A stretch of 64,000 nucleotides of DNA from an uncultured Lachnospiraceae bacterium (GCA_949840915.1 CATKXY010000007.1:49682-113681), one strand, 5' to 3'. Shown: positions 27,034 to 36,796, numbered from the stretch's first letter. Translations and numbers: made by a program. The notes: generated by a model not told the origin, from the sequence alone.

Positions 27034-27960
27034 ATGCTGTATATCAATGATTTGACAAAAAATTACGGATCTTTTACTGCGGTCGATCATTTAACGCTGC
27101 ATATACCCGAGGGAGATCTGTTCGGTTTCATGGGGCCTAACGGCGCGGGAAAGACGACGACCATCCGTATGATCTGCGGTCTGCTCAAAGCAAGCGGAGG
27201 GGCAGTGAGAATCGGCGGTACTTCGGCGGCGGTGGGAAGTAAGGAGATGAAGCGCCTCATCGGTTATGTACCGGACTTTTTTGGGGTGTATGACAATCTG
27301 AAGGTGCGGGAATACATGGATCTGTACGGTTCCATGTATGGAATGCGTTCCCGGGATATCGCCAGGATTGCCGATGATCTGCTGGAACTGGTCAATCTCT
27401 CGGATAAGAAAGAGATTTATGTGGATACGCTGTCCCGCGGCATGAAGCAGCGGTTGTGTGTGGCCCGGGCCCTGCTCCACAATCCCAAGCTGTTGATTCT
27501 GGACGAGCCCAGCTCGGGACTGGATCCCAGAGCCAGGGTGGAGATGAAGGAGCTCTTGAAGAATCTGCATTCCATGGGCAAGACCATTGTCATCAGCTCT
27601 CATATTCTCTCGGAGCTGGCCGAGATGTGCAACAGCATCGGCATTATGAACCGGGGAAGGCTGGTGACGGCCGGCCGTATTGAGGATGTCATGCAGCAGC
27701 TTGCGGGAGGGAAACGCATCCACATTCATATTGTCTCTGATATGGACACGGCAGTGCGTATCATGAAGGAACAGGCGGGGGCTGCAGTGGAGTCCGTCCG
27801 GGAGAACGAGATGATCATCTCTCACGGAGGGACGGATGAGGAAATCTGTAATCTGATCGGACAGTTGATACAGAACGGGGTGACTCTGACCGGTTTCCAC
27901 AGAGAGGAAGGAAATCTGGAGTCGCTGTTTATGCAGTTGACGGGAGGGAGCACACAATGA
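27034..27960 (+). CDS. ABC transporter ATP-binding protein
   Basis: A 308-residue cytoplasmic ATPase of the ABC-2/GldA/NatA type. Walker A is GPNGAGKTT at about residue 34, signature LSRGMKQRL, Walker B LLILDEPSSGLDP, and H-loop VISSHILSE. A C-terminal extension of about 90 residues is typical of ABC-2 exporters. I choose the ATG at 27034 behind GGGGGGAAAG, as earlier in-frame starts lie in the previous gene. It overlaps the permease gene by four bases (ATGA), so the two form one transporter. The cargo is unknown. Confidence 0.9.
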   Translation: MLYINDLTKNYGSFTAVDHLTLHIPEGDLFGFMGPNGAGKTTTIRMICGLLKASGGAVRIGGTSAAVGSKEMKRLIGYVPDFFGVYDNLKVREYMDLYGSMYGMRSRDIARIADDLLELVNLSDKKEIYVDTLSRGMKQRLCVARALLHNPKLLILDEPSSGLDPRARVEMKELLKNLHSMGKTIVISSHILSELAEMCNSIGIMNRGRLVTAGRIEDVMQQLAGGKRIHIHIVSDMDTAVRIMKEQAGAAVESVRENEMIISHGGTDEEICNLIGQLIQNGVTLTGFHREEGNLESLFMQLTGGSTQ

Positions 27961-28865
27961 AGATAAGATGGAATCCTATCGTGAAGAAGGATATGCAGGT
28001 GGCAGCCCGCAGTATGCGTCTGAGCTGGGGGCTTTTTGCCTACGAGGCGATACTGGCCATGGCCTTTCTTCTGGCAATGGCGGTGATTCAGGCAAGCAGT
28101 GCCAATATTTACAACAACGGTAATGTGTACAGTTCTCTGGTGAGTCTGTTCCCGATCCTGGCGGTGGCACAGGTGTGTATCGTAGCGCTGATCGTGCCTA
28201 TTATCACGGCGTCCTCCATCTCAGGAGAGCGGGAGCGGCAGACTCTTGATATCATGCTTACTACCTGTATGTCTCCTTTTTCTATTGTTGTGGGAAAGGT
28301 GATCTCTGCGGTGCTGCGCATTCTGTTTTTTGTCGCGGCAAGCACACCCATCATGGCGCTGGCATTTGTGGTGGGAGGGCTGAGCTGGGGGCATCTGTTC
28401 TGGTTCCTGCTCACAATCATTTTGCTGTCAGTGTTCTCAGGGAGTATCGGAATTTTATGTTCTGCACTCTGCCGCAGATCAATAACGGCTGTTATACTTT
28501 CGTTTGCGTTCTATTTCATGATCTTTGTTCTGACTTTTCTGCCTCTTTTGATAAAAGCTGCTCTGGGCAGCAGGAGCGCAGGGGAAACCCCGCTGTTCCT
28601 GTTGTTTAACCCCATCGTGTTTTTCGAGGAATTTTTTATGCAGATTATGACGGGAAAATCGCTTTTAGGGGGAGCAGGTTATATGTTTTCAAAATCAGAC
28701 GTGGGATTTATAACATATCATCTGACCACCGGGAAGGCGTGGATGCTTGTGTCGGCAGCCTGCATTTTACTGTTGTCTCTGGTGTTTATGCTGGCAGCGG
28801 CATGGAAGGTCAATCCGATGCATTCCTCCTCCGGCAGAAAACGCAGAAAGGCTCGGAAAGCATAA
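27957..28865 (+). CDS. ABC-2 type permease
   Basis: A 302-residue membrane protein with six hydrophobic segments in the pattern of ABC-2 exporters: an N-terminal segment after a short basic stretch, then the SISGERERQTLDIMLTT coupling-helix motif, typical of GldF/NosY-like permeases. The next four segments are at about 110-240, and one lies near the C-terminus before a very basic tail (SSGRKRRKARKA). It starts within the stop of the ATPase gene. With the ATPase and perhaps the GldG-like first gene, it should form a three-part export or envelope-remodelling complex. Confidence 0.87.
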   Translation: MKIRWNPIVKKDMQVAARSMRLSWGLFAYEAILAMAFLLAMAVIQASSANIYNNGNVYSSLVSLFPILAVAQVCIVALIVPIITASSISGERERQTLDIMLTTCMSPFSIVVGKVISAVLRILFFVAASTPIMALAFVVGGLSWGHLFWFLLTIILLSVFSGSIGILCSALCRRSITAVILSFAFYFMIFVLTFLPLLIKAALGSRSAGETPLFLLFNPIVFFEEFFMQIMTGKSLLGGAGYMFSKSDVGFITYHLTTGKAWMLVSAACILLLSLVFMLAAAWKVNPMHSSSGRKRRKARKA

Positions 28866-28880
28866 AGGAGTATCAGGGGT

Positions 28881-30254
28881 ATGGGGATGGAACAGAGAGA
28901 GTTTCTGGTTACTATAAAGGCCTGCCGGCGGAGACTGAATCTGGCAGGATTTTTGAAAAATCTTATATTCGCTCTGTGCGTGGGTGCAGGTGCGGGAATT
29001 GTTTTTGAGACAGCGGCCTTTGTCACACCGCTCTATTATGCGGATATCTATGCGGGAACGGCGGTTTTGCTGGCCGTGCCGGCTGCGTTTGCTGCCGCGT
29101 GCATGAGGCGCGGCACGATGGAGCAGGCGGCTCTTTTCATGGATGGGTTCGGGTTTGAGGAGAGAATCATCACTGCATATGAGAATCGGGATAAAGACGG
29201 TACGTTGATCGTGCTTCAGAGACAGGACGCGATGAGACGGCTCTCGGAGAACCGGAGCAGAATTCGGATTCCGATTTGGCCCTCTTGGAAAAGTTCCGTT
29301 CTGTCGCTGTGTCTGCTGGCAGTGCTGACAGGCCTCGCTTTTGTACCCTCTCCGGTAAAAGACCGTGCCCGGGAACTTCACGGGATCCGGGAGGAGGCCG
29401 GGGAGAAGGAGAAGGAGATAGAGGAGATACTTGAAAGCCTGATGCAGCTGGAGCAGGAGACACTGACGCAGGAACAGCAGGCAGCCCTGCAGGAGATGCA
29501 GGAGATGCTGCAGTCTTCCATACAGGAGCATCAGCAGGCTGACTCTGCGGCTGCTTTGGCGGCGGCTGGTGAGAAGCTGAACTATAAGTATGAGAATATG
29601 AGCAGTCAATTGTCAAATCTTGCACAGAGTCTGCAGAATGGCGCGACTGCTTCGGCGGCTTCGGCGGACTCCATGCAGGCCATGGCAGAGAAGCTGCAGG
29701 AGATGAGCGGAATGGAACCCTCGGGAGGAAATCAGACTGCCTCTAATCAAGGTCAGGGCGGTCAGGAAGGGCAAAATGGGCAGAACGGTTCAAACGGAAC
29801 GGGCAGCCAGAATAGCCAAAACGGTTCAAACGGTCAAGATGGCCAAAACGGCCAGAGCGGCGGTCAGGGAGACGGATCGGGTCAGGGCCAGGGCGGCCAG
29901 GGGGACGGATCGGGTCAGGGCAGCGGCCAGGGGGACGGATCGAGTCAGGGCCAGGGCGGTCAGGGAGACGGTTCCGGCAGTGGACGTGGAACGGGGAGCA
30001 GCAGCGCGTCCCATGATTATGTCAGCGTTCCAAACGCAATCGCTGACAGCGGAAATCTCACGGGAAATTCTGTAGATCACGATGCCTCTCAGTATTTCCG
30101 CACTCAGACCGGCCTGAGCTGGGAGGGGACGCATGTGTCTCACGAGGCGGTTATCGGAAGTTATGAGCGCAACGCTTACGAGGGCATTTCCGCAGGTCGT
30201 TATCCCAGCGGCATGGAGGATGTGATAAAAAAGTATTTTGCAAGCTTTAATTAG
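28881..30254 (+). CDS. Membrane protein with Gln/Gly/Asn-rich tandem repeats
   Basis: A 457-residue protein with no family I can name; position and shape recall the helical membrane proteins (DUF4175-like) found with MoxR/BatA genes. Two membrane segments lie near residues 28-67 and one at about 140-158. A long coiled coil rich in Glu and Gln (about 165-280) follows, then a low-complexity stretch of Gln, Gly, Asn, Asp and Ser (about 285-375) encoded by DNA tandem repeats. The last 80 residues are ordered (YFRTQTGLSWEGTHVSHEAV). The C-terminal part should face the cytoplasm or wall depending on topology, which is not clear. It sits between the ABC permease and moxR. Confidence 0.75.
   Translation: MGMEQREFLVTIKACRRRLNLAGFLKNLIFALCVGAGAGIVFETAAFVTPLYYADIYAGTAVLLAVPAAFAAACMRRGTMEQAALFMDGFGFEERIITAYENRDKDGTLIVLQRQDAMRRLSENRSRIRIPIWPSWKSSVLSLCLLAVLTGLAFVPSPVKDRARELHGIREEAGEKEKEIEEILESLMQLEQETLTQEQQAALQEMQEMLQSSIQEHQQADSAAALAAAGEKLNYKYENMSSQLSNLAQSLQNGATASAASADSMQAMAEKLQEMSGMEPSGGNQTASNQGQGGQEGQNGQNGSNGTGSQNSQNGSNGQDGQNGQSGGQGDGSGQGQGGQGDGSGQGSGQGDGSSQGQGGQGDGSGSGRGTGSSSASHDYVSVPNAIADSGNLTGNSVDHDASQYFRTQTGLSWEGTHVSHEAVIGSYERNAYEGISAGRYPSGMEDVIKKYFASFN
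29861..29980 (+). repeat. Tandem repeats of 30-33 bases inside the Gln/Gly-rich gene
   Basis: Copies begin at 29861 (33 bases), 29894 (30), 29924 (33) and 29957 (partial), each of the form CGGTCAGGGAGACGGATCGG plus GTCAGGGC. All lengths are multiples of three, so copy-number change would keep the reading frame. Confidence 0.8.
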
Positions 30255-30304
30255 GTATGTGCATTATTATAAGATGTGTATCAAGTCAGGGAGGCGGTAG
30301 AGCT

Positions 30305-31273
30305 ATGAGTGAATTGGACAGGAACAGATTACAGGACCCGGTCTATATGGCACAGCGGATTGCGGACTGTGAAGCGGAGATACAAAAAGGAATAATCGGG
30401 CAGCGGGAGATCATCCGTCAGGTGATACTGGCCATGCTCACAGGAGGGAATGTGCTTTTGGAAGGTATGCCGGGATTGGGTAAGACCAGGCTGGTCAGCA
30501 CTATCGGCCGGGTTTTTGATCTGTCATTCAAGCGGATTCAGTTTACCCCGGATCTGATGCCCAGCGATGTGACCGGTACGAATATCATTGTCAAGAACGA
30601 GAAGGGCAGTTCTTTTTCCTTTGAACGGGGGCCGATCTTTGCCAATCTGATTCTGGCGGATGAGATCAACCGAGCCACTCCAAAGACTCAGTCGGCACTG
30701 CTGGAGGCTATGCAGGAGCACACGGTGACTGTGGGGAATGACAGCCACAGGCTGGAGGAGCCCTTTTTTGTGCTGGCTACCCAGAATCCCATAGAGAATG
30801 AGGGGACGTATCCGCTGCCCGAGGCGCAGTTAGACCGTTTTATGTTCAAGATTCTTGTGCATTTTCCCTCCAAGGAGGAGCTGCGGGGGATTGTGACGCT
30901 GACAGAGGGGAGCGGAGCGGTTGAAATCCAGAAAAAACTGAACGGAGAGGGACTGCTTGCGGCCAGAGCTCTGGTCAATCAGATTCCTGTGGCAGATGCG
31001 GTGATGGAATATCTATTGGACATTGTCATGGAGACTCATGCCGCGAATCCTCACATCAGGGAGGGTGCGAGTCCCAGAGCGGCTCAGGCACTGATCCGCG
31101 CGGCAAGAGCCAAAGCGTTTCTGGAAGGGCGACTGAATGTCTCGTTTCAGGATGTGGAAAAGATGGCTCCTCCGGTGCTCAGACATCGCATTATTCCCAG
31201 CTTTGACGCCATCAGTGAGGGTGTCGCCGAGGATGTGATCATTCAGCGGATCCTGGACGCGAAGAAACCATAA
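30305..31273 (+). CDS. MoxR-family AAA+ ATPase
   Basis: A 322-residue AAA+ ATPase of the MoxR class. Walker A is GMPGLGKT at residues 54-61, Walker B LILADEINRA, the sensor-1 segment LATQNPIENEGTYPLPEAQ, and the DRFMFK arginine-finger region; a small helical lid domain follows. MoxR proteins act as chaperones that activate vWA-domain partners. Here the DUF58 and vWA genes come next. I choose the ATG at 30305, behind GGGAGGCGG, over an earlier in-frame ATG at 30257 that would add sixteen unlike residues. Confidence 0.93.
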   Translation: MSELDRNRLQDPVYMAQRIADCEAEIQKGIIGQREIIRQVILAMLTGGNVLLEGMPGLGKTRLVSTIGRVFDLSFKRIQFTPDLMPSDVTGTNIIVKNEKGSSFSFERGPIFANLILADEINRATPKTQSALLEAMQEHTVTVGNDSHRLEEPFFVLATQNPIENEGTYPLPEAQLDRFMFKILVHFPSKEELRGIVTLTEGSGAVEIQKKLNGEGLLAARALVNQIPVADAVMEYLLDIVMETHAANPHIREGASPRAAQALIRAARAKAFLEGRLNVSFQDVEKMAPPVLRHRIIPSFDAISEGVAEDVIIQRILDAKKP

Positions 31274-31285
31274 GAGGGTGAGAGT

Positions 31286-32167
31286 ATGATGCCGGATGCT
31301 GCATTTTTTGATACATTGTCCAGATTGAGACTGGCCATGGGGCATAGATCTTCCTTGAATCTGACCGGAAACCGCAAATCCATGCAGAAGGGTTCTTCCA
31401 CGGAGTTTTCGGATTTCAGAGAGTATATGCCCGGGGACGATATCCGCCGCATTGACTGGAATGCCTACGGGCGGCTGGACAGACTCTATGTGAAGGAATA
31501 TATGGAGGAGAAAGAGGCTGTGGTGTCTATTTTGATTGACAGCAGCGCTTCCATGGATTACGGTGCAAAGAAGAAGAGCGAACTGGCTTGTATGCTGGCG
31601 GCAGCGCTGGGGTATATGGGCCTGAATAATATGGATCGGGTGGTTCTCTATGATATGCAGAAAATGCAGTCTCCGTTTGTGGCTTCCGGCGGAAAAAGGG
31701 CTCTGCCCAGGATGACAGACTGGCTGGAACAGAGAGTTTTTGACGGGAAGGTCGATATCGCCGAAGCCGTGAGCCGCCTTCCGCTCAAGGGACCGGGTGT
31801 GACGGTCATTCTCAGTGATTTTCTGCAGGAGACTTTTCTGGATAACGAGCAGGAGGCGGTGGGAAAGCTTCTGCGTTTTCTGGATTATCGGAGACAGAAG
31901 GCTGTGCTGCTTCAGGTGCTGGCGGGGGAGGAGCTCTCTGTGGGGCTCACGGGTACGCGCAATCTCATCGATATGGAAGAGGAGAGTACACTGCGGCTTA
32001 CCCTGGACGCCGGGAGCATCCGTGTGTATGAGCGTGCTCTTGGGGCATTTGTCTCAGGGCTTCGGCGTGAGTGCGCCAGGACGGGGGCCTTCTTTTCAGT
32101 GTGCAGTACGGAAACGGGTATTCATCAACTGATTTTTCAGGATTTAAGGATGCTATATGATATTTGA
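31286..32167 (+). CDS. DUF58 family protein
   Basis: A 293-residue DUF58 protein. The DUF58 signature is FREYMPGDDIRRIDWNAYGR at about residues 45-64, followed by a vWA-like fold with ILIDSSASMDYG carrying a DxSxS metal site. There are no membrane segments, so it is cytoplasmic and probably bound to the vWA membrane protein. DUF58 and MoxR genes are almost always neighbours. It overlaps the giant vWA gene by 11 bases, showing translational coupling. Confidence 0.92.
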   Translation: MMPDAAFFDTLSRLRLAMGHRSSLNLTGNRKSMQKGSSTEFSDFREYMPGDDIRRIDWNAYGRLDRLYVKEYMEEKEAVVSILIDSSASMDYGAKKKSELACMLAAALGYMGLNNMDRVVLYDMQKMQSPFVASGGKRALPRMTDWLEQRVFDGKVDIAEAVSRLPLKGPGVTVILSDFLQETFLDNEQEAVGKLLRFLDYRRQKAVLLQVLAGEELSVGLTGTRNLIDMEEESTLRLTLDAGSIRVYERALGAFVSGLRRECARTGAFFSVCSTETGIHQLIFQDLRMLYDI

Positions 32168-35100
32168 GAGTTTATGGCCGTTGTTTTTTCTGGCAGCGGT
32201 TCCGGTGATTATAATTTTATATTTGCTCAAGCCCAAGGGACTGGATTATCGGATCTCCTCCAATCTGCTCTGGAAGAAGCTGTTAAAAAATGAGCAGTCC
32301 CGGACCTTTTTTGAGAAGTTTGTCCACAATATATTGATGTACCTGCAGATTTTGATTATTGCGCTGCTGGTGGTGGCGCTGATGTCTCCGTATGTCCGGG
32401 TGGACGGGCGCAGCGGCGGGAGAAAGATATTGCTGCTTGACACCAGCGGCAGTATGCAACATGTGGGGGCTTCGGGGAAGAGCCGTCTGGAGGAGGCGGC
32501 GGAGCAGGCCTGCGAGTATGTGCGCACTGCACAGAGCACTCAGTTTTCCGTTGCGACGGTGGATGCTGTGGGCGTAAAGCTTCTGGCGGTGGATATTACG
32601 GATACGGAGAGTCTGATACGGACTTTGCAGAATCTGGAATGCAGCGACAGCGGCGGAAGTCTCACGCTGGCACAGGGAATCCTGGACACGCTGGCCAATG
32701 CGGTGAGCGCAGAGCAGGAAGCTGAGGCAGAGAATGCCGCCGAGCTGCTGGTGTACACCGATGGAGCGGGTGCAGATGCCTTCGAAGAGCTTCAGGGCTT
32801 TGCCGGAAAGGAGCTTCATGTGGTGGGGGAGGCCGTCTCCAATGTGGCCAATGAATATACGGCCTTCGCCGCGCGGGGAGACGGTCTTTATGATGTGATG
32901 GTGAGCATGACCAATCACAGTGATGGAGAAGCTTCCTTTGATGTCAGTCTGTATGACGGGGACGAAAAGCTTATTGCCCTGTCGCAGATGAGGCTCGCTC
33001 CCTCCGAGAGCAGGGTATGTCTCTTTGAGGGGGTGGACTGGCAGGGGCAGACACTCACCTCGCGGCTGGGTGGAATTGTGTTTTCCGAATCTGCTGCAAA
33101 CCATACGGCTTCCCCTGCCGCTTCCGGCGCCGGGGCGGCTTTTAGAGGCGACAGTCTGGAACGGGACAATGTTTCCCGCGCTGTGAAGCGCCGGGAAAAT
33201 CTGATTGACGGATTGTTAGTGGGAGACGGCAATACCTTTATCGAGAAAGCGTATCAGGCCGTGACGGGCCAGAGCGTCGCCAAGGCGAAAACAGATGCCG
33301 CGGTGCAGACGAAGGAGGACTCTGTCGCAGGCGCACAATCCGGTTTGGATAATTATAATGTAGTGATCTATGACGCAGGTCAGACGCCTGAGGCTGTAAA
33401 GGCAAACCGTCTGGTCTTTGTCGGTGATAAAATTCAGAACCGCAATGTGACTGAGACATTGGAAAATGTGGTATTGGACATGACGGACTGTGATCTGACC
33501 TCCGGTCTGTCCGGCTTTACCGTGGGGGTGAACACTGCGTACTGCTTTGCGCTGCCGGAAGGAGCGGAGAGCTTTTTGGAGTATGACGGAAAATGTGTGG
33601 GTTATTACGGCGAGACGGATGGAGTCAGAGAGATCGTGATGGGATTTGATATCCGTGAGTCGGATTTCCCCCTCAGGGCGGAATTCCCGGTCTTTCTGGC
33701 AAATGCCATGATTTATCTCTCAGATACCTCCTGGCTCGCATCAAATATCTATTATGCGGGGGAAGAGATCGCGCTGCAGCCCTGGGCGGAGACGGACAGG
33801 ACTCAGTTTGAGAGCCGTCCCGGTAAGGCCGGTCTTTACACCATCGGAAATGAGGAATATCAGGAGTCTTATGTGGTACGCTTTCAGACTGCCACGGAGT
33901 CTGACGGACGGGCGGAAGCGCTCTCAGTGATGGACTCGGACGGACTGCAGCTGCAGAAGGTCAGAAGGACACTGCGAAATCTGTTTCTGGTGATGGTATT
34001 GGCCTTGTTGATTATAGAGTGGATTGTCTATGTGCGACAGATGCGTTATCGCGGTAAATTTTATCTGGCCGTGAGAGGGGCGGTGTTTTTGTGCGTGCTT
34101 CTGGCATTGCTGGGTATCCGGCTGCGCCTGGGCAGCAGCCGGACCGCAACGGTGTTTCTGGTGGATATTTCCAACAGCAATGAGGCGCATCTGGAGGAGG
34201 CGGAGAAGTATCTGAGGGAAACCGTGGAGAAAATGCCCCCGGGGAATGTCTATGGGATTGTCACTTTCGGAAAGAATTCGCTGGTGGAGCAGTTTCTCAC
34301 CTCAGAGAAGCGTTATCGCGGACTGATGACGCTGCCGGATAAAGCGGCTACAAATTTTGAGGATGCGCTGTCCAAGGCATTGACAATGATACCGGGAGAT
34401 TACAGCAAAAGAATCGTGGTACTCACAGACGGAAAGGAGACCAGAGGAGACATTCATAATATGGCCCAGGCGCTTACCGCCAGCCGGGCAGAGTTTATGA
34501 CGATGCTTTACGAGGAGGAGGAGACACCCGACGCCTACATTGATAATGTAGTACTTCCGGCCTATCTGCACCCCGGGGACAAATATTCGGCCACAGTATT
34601 GGTGGAGAGCAATTATGACACGGATGCGGTGATCACACTCTACAGAGGAAGCAGTCAGCAGTTGGCCAGCCGGGTGCATTTGAACAAGGGGAGCAATCGC
34701 TTTGTGTTCGGAGCACAGGTGGAGGAGGATGCAGGCAGCGGTTCCATGGAGGGACTGCGGGTACATGTGCAGGCCGAGGGCGACACCTGTCCGGAAAATG
34801 ATACCTTCAGCGCATACTCGGTTGTTGAGGCCGTGCCGCGGGTGCTGGTCATCTCGGGCAAGGATACCAATGTGTCGGGTTTTGCTTCCGTGCTGAATGC
34901 AGCGGGATGTGATTACAGTACGGTCTCTGCCCTGAATGCGCCGGACAGTATCAATGCCATGCTGGACTATAAGGCGGTGATTCTGGTGAACACTTATATT
35001 GATGACCTGCCCAAGGGCTTTCTGGATCATCTTGAGACCTATGTGAAAGACTACGGATGCGGTTTTATCTGCTGCGGCGGTGAGAACAGCTTTGCACTGG

Positions 35101-36761
35101 GCGGATATCGTGATACGGTGCTGGAGACGGTGCTCCCGGTAGATATGCAGCTTCGGAGTGTGAGTGAGTCTCCTTCTCTGGCCATGGTCATGGTCATTGA
35201 CCATTCCGGCAGTATGATCAGTGAAGCAGACGGCTCCGGCGCAAGCAATCTGGATATCGCCATCAAGGCTGCCGCTGTGGCGGTGGACAATCTGCAGGAC
35301 AAGGATTTGGTCGGAGTGCTGACCTTTGACGACACATATGAGTGGCAGGTGGAGCTTCAGCAGCTTGAGGACAGAACTGCCATCAAGGATGAAATCAAGA
35401 AGATCAGCGAGGGCGGCGGAACCACCATCAAGCCGGCACTCAAGGAGGCCTGCAAGGTTCTCGCGGAAAGTGAGGCGTCCCTGAAGCATGTGGTGCTGCT
35501 CACGGACGGGATGGGGGAGACAGACGATTTTGGGGATGTCATAAGCTCTTATACAGGCGAAGGCATCACACTCTCCACCGTGGCGGTGGGAGAAGGTTCG
35601 GACAGCCAGCTGCTGGAACGGCTGGCAGACAATTGCGGGGGCAGATATTATTATTCTGATCTGTCCAGCGATATTCCCCGGATTTTTGCCCAGGAGGTAT
35701 TTCTGGGAGGGGACAGCTATATTCAGAATGGCGTGTTCGGGCTGTCTGTGCTGAGAGGGCATGAGCTGACGGCGAATCTGTTCTCTGAGGGATGGCCCGC
35801 CATCTACGGATATGTTTCGGCTACGCCTAAGACAGCCTCCCATTCGGTTATTACCGCTGCGGAGAAGGACGATCCCGTACTCACGGTGTGGCAGTATGGA
35901 CTGGGCAGGACTGCGGCGTGGAACAGTGATGTCACCGGGGAATGGAGCGGCCCCTTTGCAGGACAGGAGGATTATGTCCGGCTCTGGAAGCGGATCGTAG
36001 ATTATTCCACCGGGAATGCCAATATGGGCGAAGACAATGTGAATGTGGTGACGATGGGAGAGCTGACAGATGTAGTCTATCAGACGCAGGACTATGGCGG
36101 TGATACGGAGATTCTGGTGACGGTCATTGACCCCGAGGGGGAGAGCAGCGAGGTCAGGCTTCACGCGGCTGCCCCGGGCAGATACGAGGCAGAAATATCC
36201 ACTCCGCAGACAGGACTGTATCATTTTAATATCCGCAGGACTGAGGGCGGTGAGATTCAGAGCTATATGACGACTGCTGCCGCAGTACAGTTTTCTGATG
36301 AGTATAAGTTCGATGTGAGCCCGGCTTCCTATCTGCGTTTTGCGGAACGGTACGGGCGGGTCATCACAGAGAAGGATTCGGTCTGGGAGCGCATCAGCAC
36401 AGGAGCCGGAGAGAGTTATTCTCTGACCGTCTGGCTGCTGGGGCTTGCGGTCGGCCTCTTTCTTCTTGATGTGGCCATGCGCCGATTCCAGTATGTACCC
36501 GGATGGAGCCATGCGCGCAGGAGAAATAGAACGAGCGAGTCAGTTCTCCACAGTCAGGCTGAAGGACAGGGAGCAGACGAAAAAGCCGCGGCAGACGATG
36601 CTGACGGACGGGCGGATGTTCAATCGGGAAAAGCCGGGAAAGACAAAATGCCGAAGCGTGCCGGAAAGTCCGGACGAAACGGAAAGTCCGGACGAACAGA
36701 GCAGACGTTGGATACTTCCCATTTGTTAAAGAAAAAGGATGATCGTAACGGTTCGGTCTAA
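32157..36761 (+). CDS. Giant triple-vWA membrane protein (BatA-like fusion)
   Basis: A 1534-residue membrane protein. Residues 1-80 are the BatA N-terminal region with two membrane helices (7-24, 60-80). A first vWA domain has an intact metal site, LLLDTSGSM at 92-100. After a beta-rich outward region, two membrane helices (about 606-622, 637-655) are followed by a second vWA domain with VDISNSN at about 668. A glutamine-amidotransferase-like stretch (VLVISGKD, GFICCGGENSFALGGY) and a third vWA domain with VIDHSGSM near 1015 come next. A last helix at about 1422-1445 leads to a 90-residue basic, Gly/Lys/Arg-rich cytoplasmic tail. It looks like two BatA-type proteins fused end to end; usual members have 300-900 residues. 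Target of MoxR is inferred. Confidence 0.88.
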   Translation: MIFESLWPLFFLAAVPVIIILYLLKPKGLDYRISSNLLWKKLLKNEQSRTFFEKFVHNILMYLQILIIALLVVALMSPYVRVDGRSGGRKILLLDTSGSMQHVGASGKSRLEEAAEQACEYVRTAQSTQFSVATVDAVGVKLLAVDITDTESLIRTLQNLECSDSGGSLTLAQGILDTLANAVSAEQEAEAENAAELLVYTDGAGADAFEELQGFAGKELHVVGEAVSNVANEYTAFAARGDGLYDVMVSMTNHSDGEASFDVSLYDGDEKLIALSQMRLAPSESRVCLFEGVDWQGQTLTSRLGGIVFSESAANHTASPAASGAGAAFRGDSLERDNVSRAVKRRENLIDGLLVGDGNTFIEKAYQAVTGQSVAKAKTDAAVQTKEDSVAGAQSGLDNYNVVIYDAGQTPEAVKANRLVFVGDKIQNRNVTETLENVVLDMTDCDLTSGLSGFTVGVNTAYCFALPEGAESFLEYDGKCVGYYGETDGVREIVMGFDIRESDFPLRAEFPVFLANAMIYLSDTSWLASNIYYAGEEIALQPWAETDRTQFESRPGKAGLYTIGNEEYQESYVVRFQTATESDGRAEALSVMDSDGLQLQKVRRTLRNLFLVMVLALLIIEWIVYVRQMRYRGKFYLAVRGAVFLCVLLALLGIRLRLGSSRTATVFLVDISNSNEAHLEEAEKYLRETVEKMPPGNVYGIVTFGKNSLVEQFLTSEKRYRGLMTLPDKAATNFEDALSKALTMIPGDYSKRIVVLTDGKETRGDIHNMAQALTASRAEFMTMLYEEEETPDAYIDNVVLPAYLHPGDKYSATVLVESNYDTDAVITLYRGSSQQLASRVHLNKGSNRFVFGAQVEEDAGSGSMEGLRVHVQAEGDTCPENDTFSAYSVVEAVPRVLVISGKDTNVSGFASVLNAAGCDYSTVSALNAPDSINAMLDYKAVILVNTYIDDLPKGFLDHLETYVKDYGCGFICCGGENSFALGGYRDTVLETVLPVDMQLRSVSESPSLAMVMVIDHSGSMISEADGSGASNLDIAIKAAAVAVDNLQDKDLVGVLTFDDTYEWQVELQQLEDRTAIKDEIKKISEGGGTTIKPALKEACKVLAESEASLKHVVLLTDGMGETDDFGDVISSYTGEGITLSTVAVGEGSDSQLLERLADNCGGRYYYSDLSSDIPRIFAQEVFLGGDSYIQNGVFGLSVLRGHELTANLFSEGWPAIYGYVSATPKTASHSVITAAEKDDPVLTVWQYGLGRTAAWNSDVTGEWSGPFAGQEDYVRLWKRIVDYSTGNANMGEDNVNVVTMGELTDVVYQTQDYGGDTEILVTVIDPEGESSEVRLHAAAPGRYEAEISTPQTGLYHFNIRRTEGGEIQSYMTTAAAVQFSDEYKFDVSPASYLRFAERYGRVITEKDSVWERISTGAGESYSLTVWLLGLAVGLFLLDVAMRRFQYVPGWSHARRRNRTSESVLHSQAEGQGADEKAAADDADGRADVQSGKAGKDKMPKRAGKSGRNGKSGRTEQTLDTSHLLKKKDDRNGSV

Positions 36762-36796
36762 ATTGGCGTTTGCTGTACTGAACGGCGTTAACAGAA

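Noticed and set aside
29776..30075. Arg-rich open frame within the Gln/Gly-rich gene
   Set aside because: It is the tandem repeat read in another frame; the main frame is intact with an ordered end.
34302..36512. Open frame of 736 codons on the minus strand
   Set aside because: Lies wholly inside the vWA gene, has no known domain and reflects the codon pattern of the real gene on the other strand.
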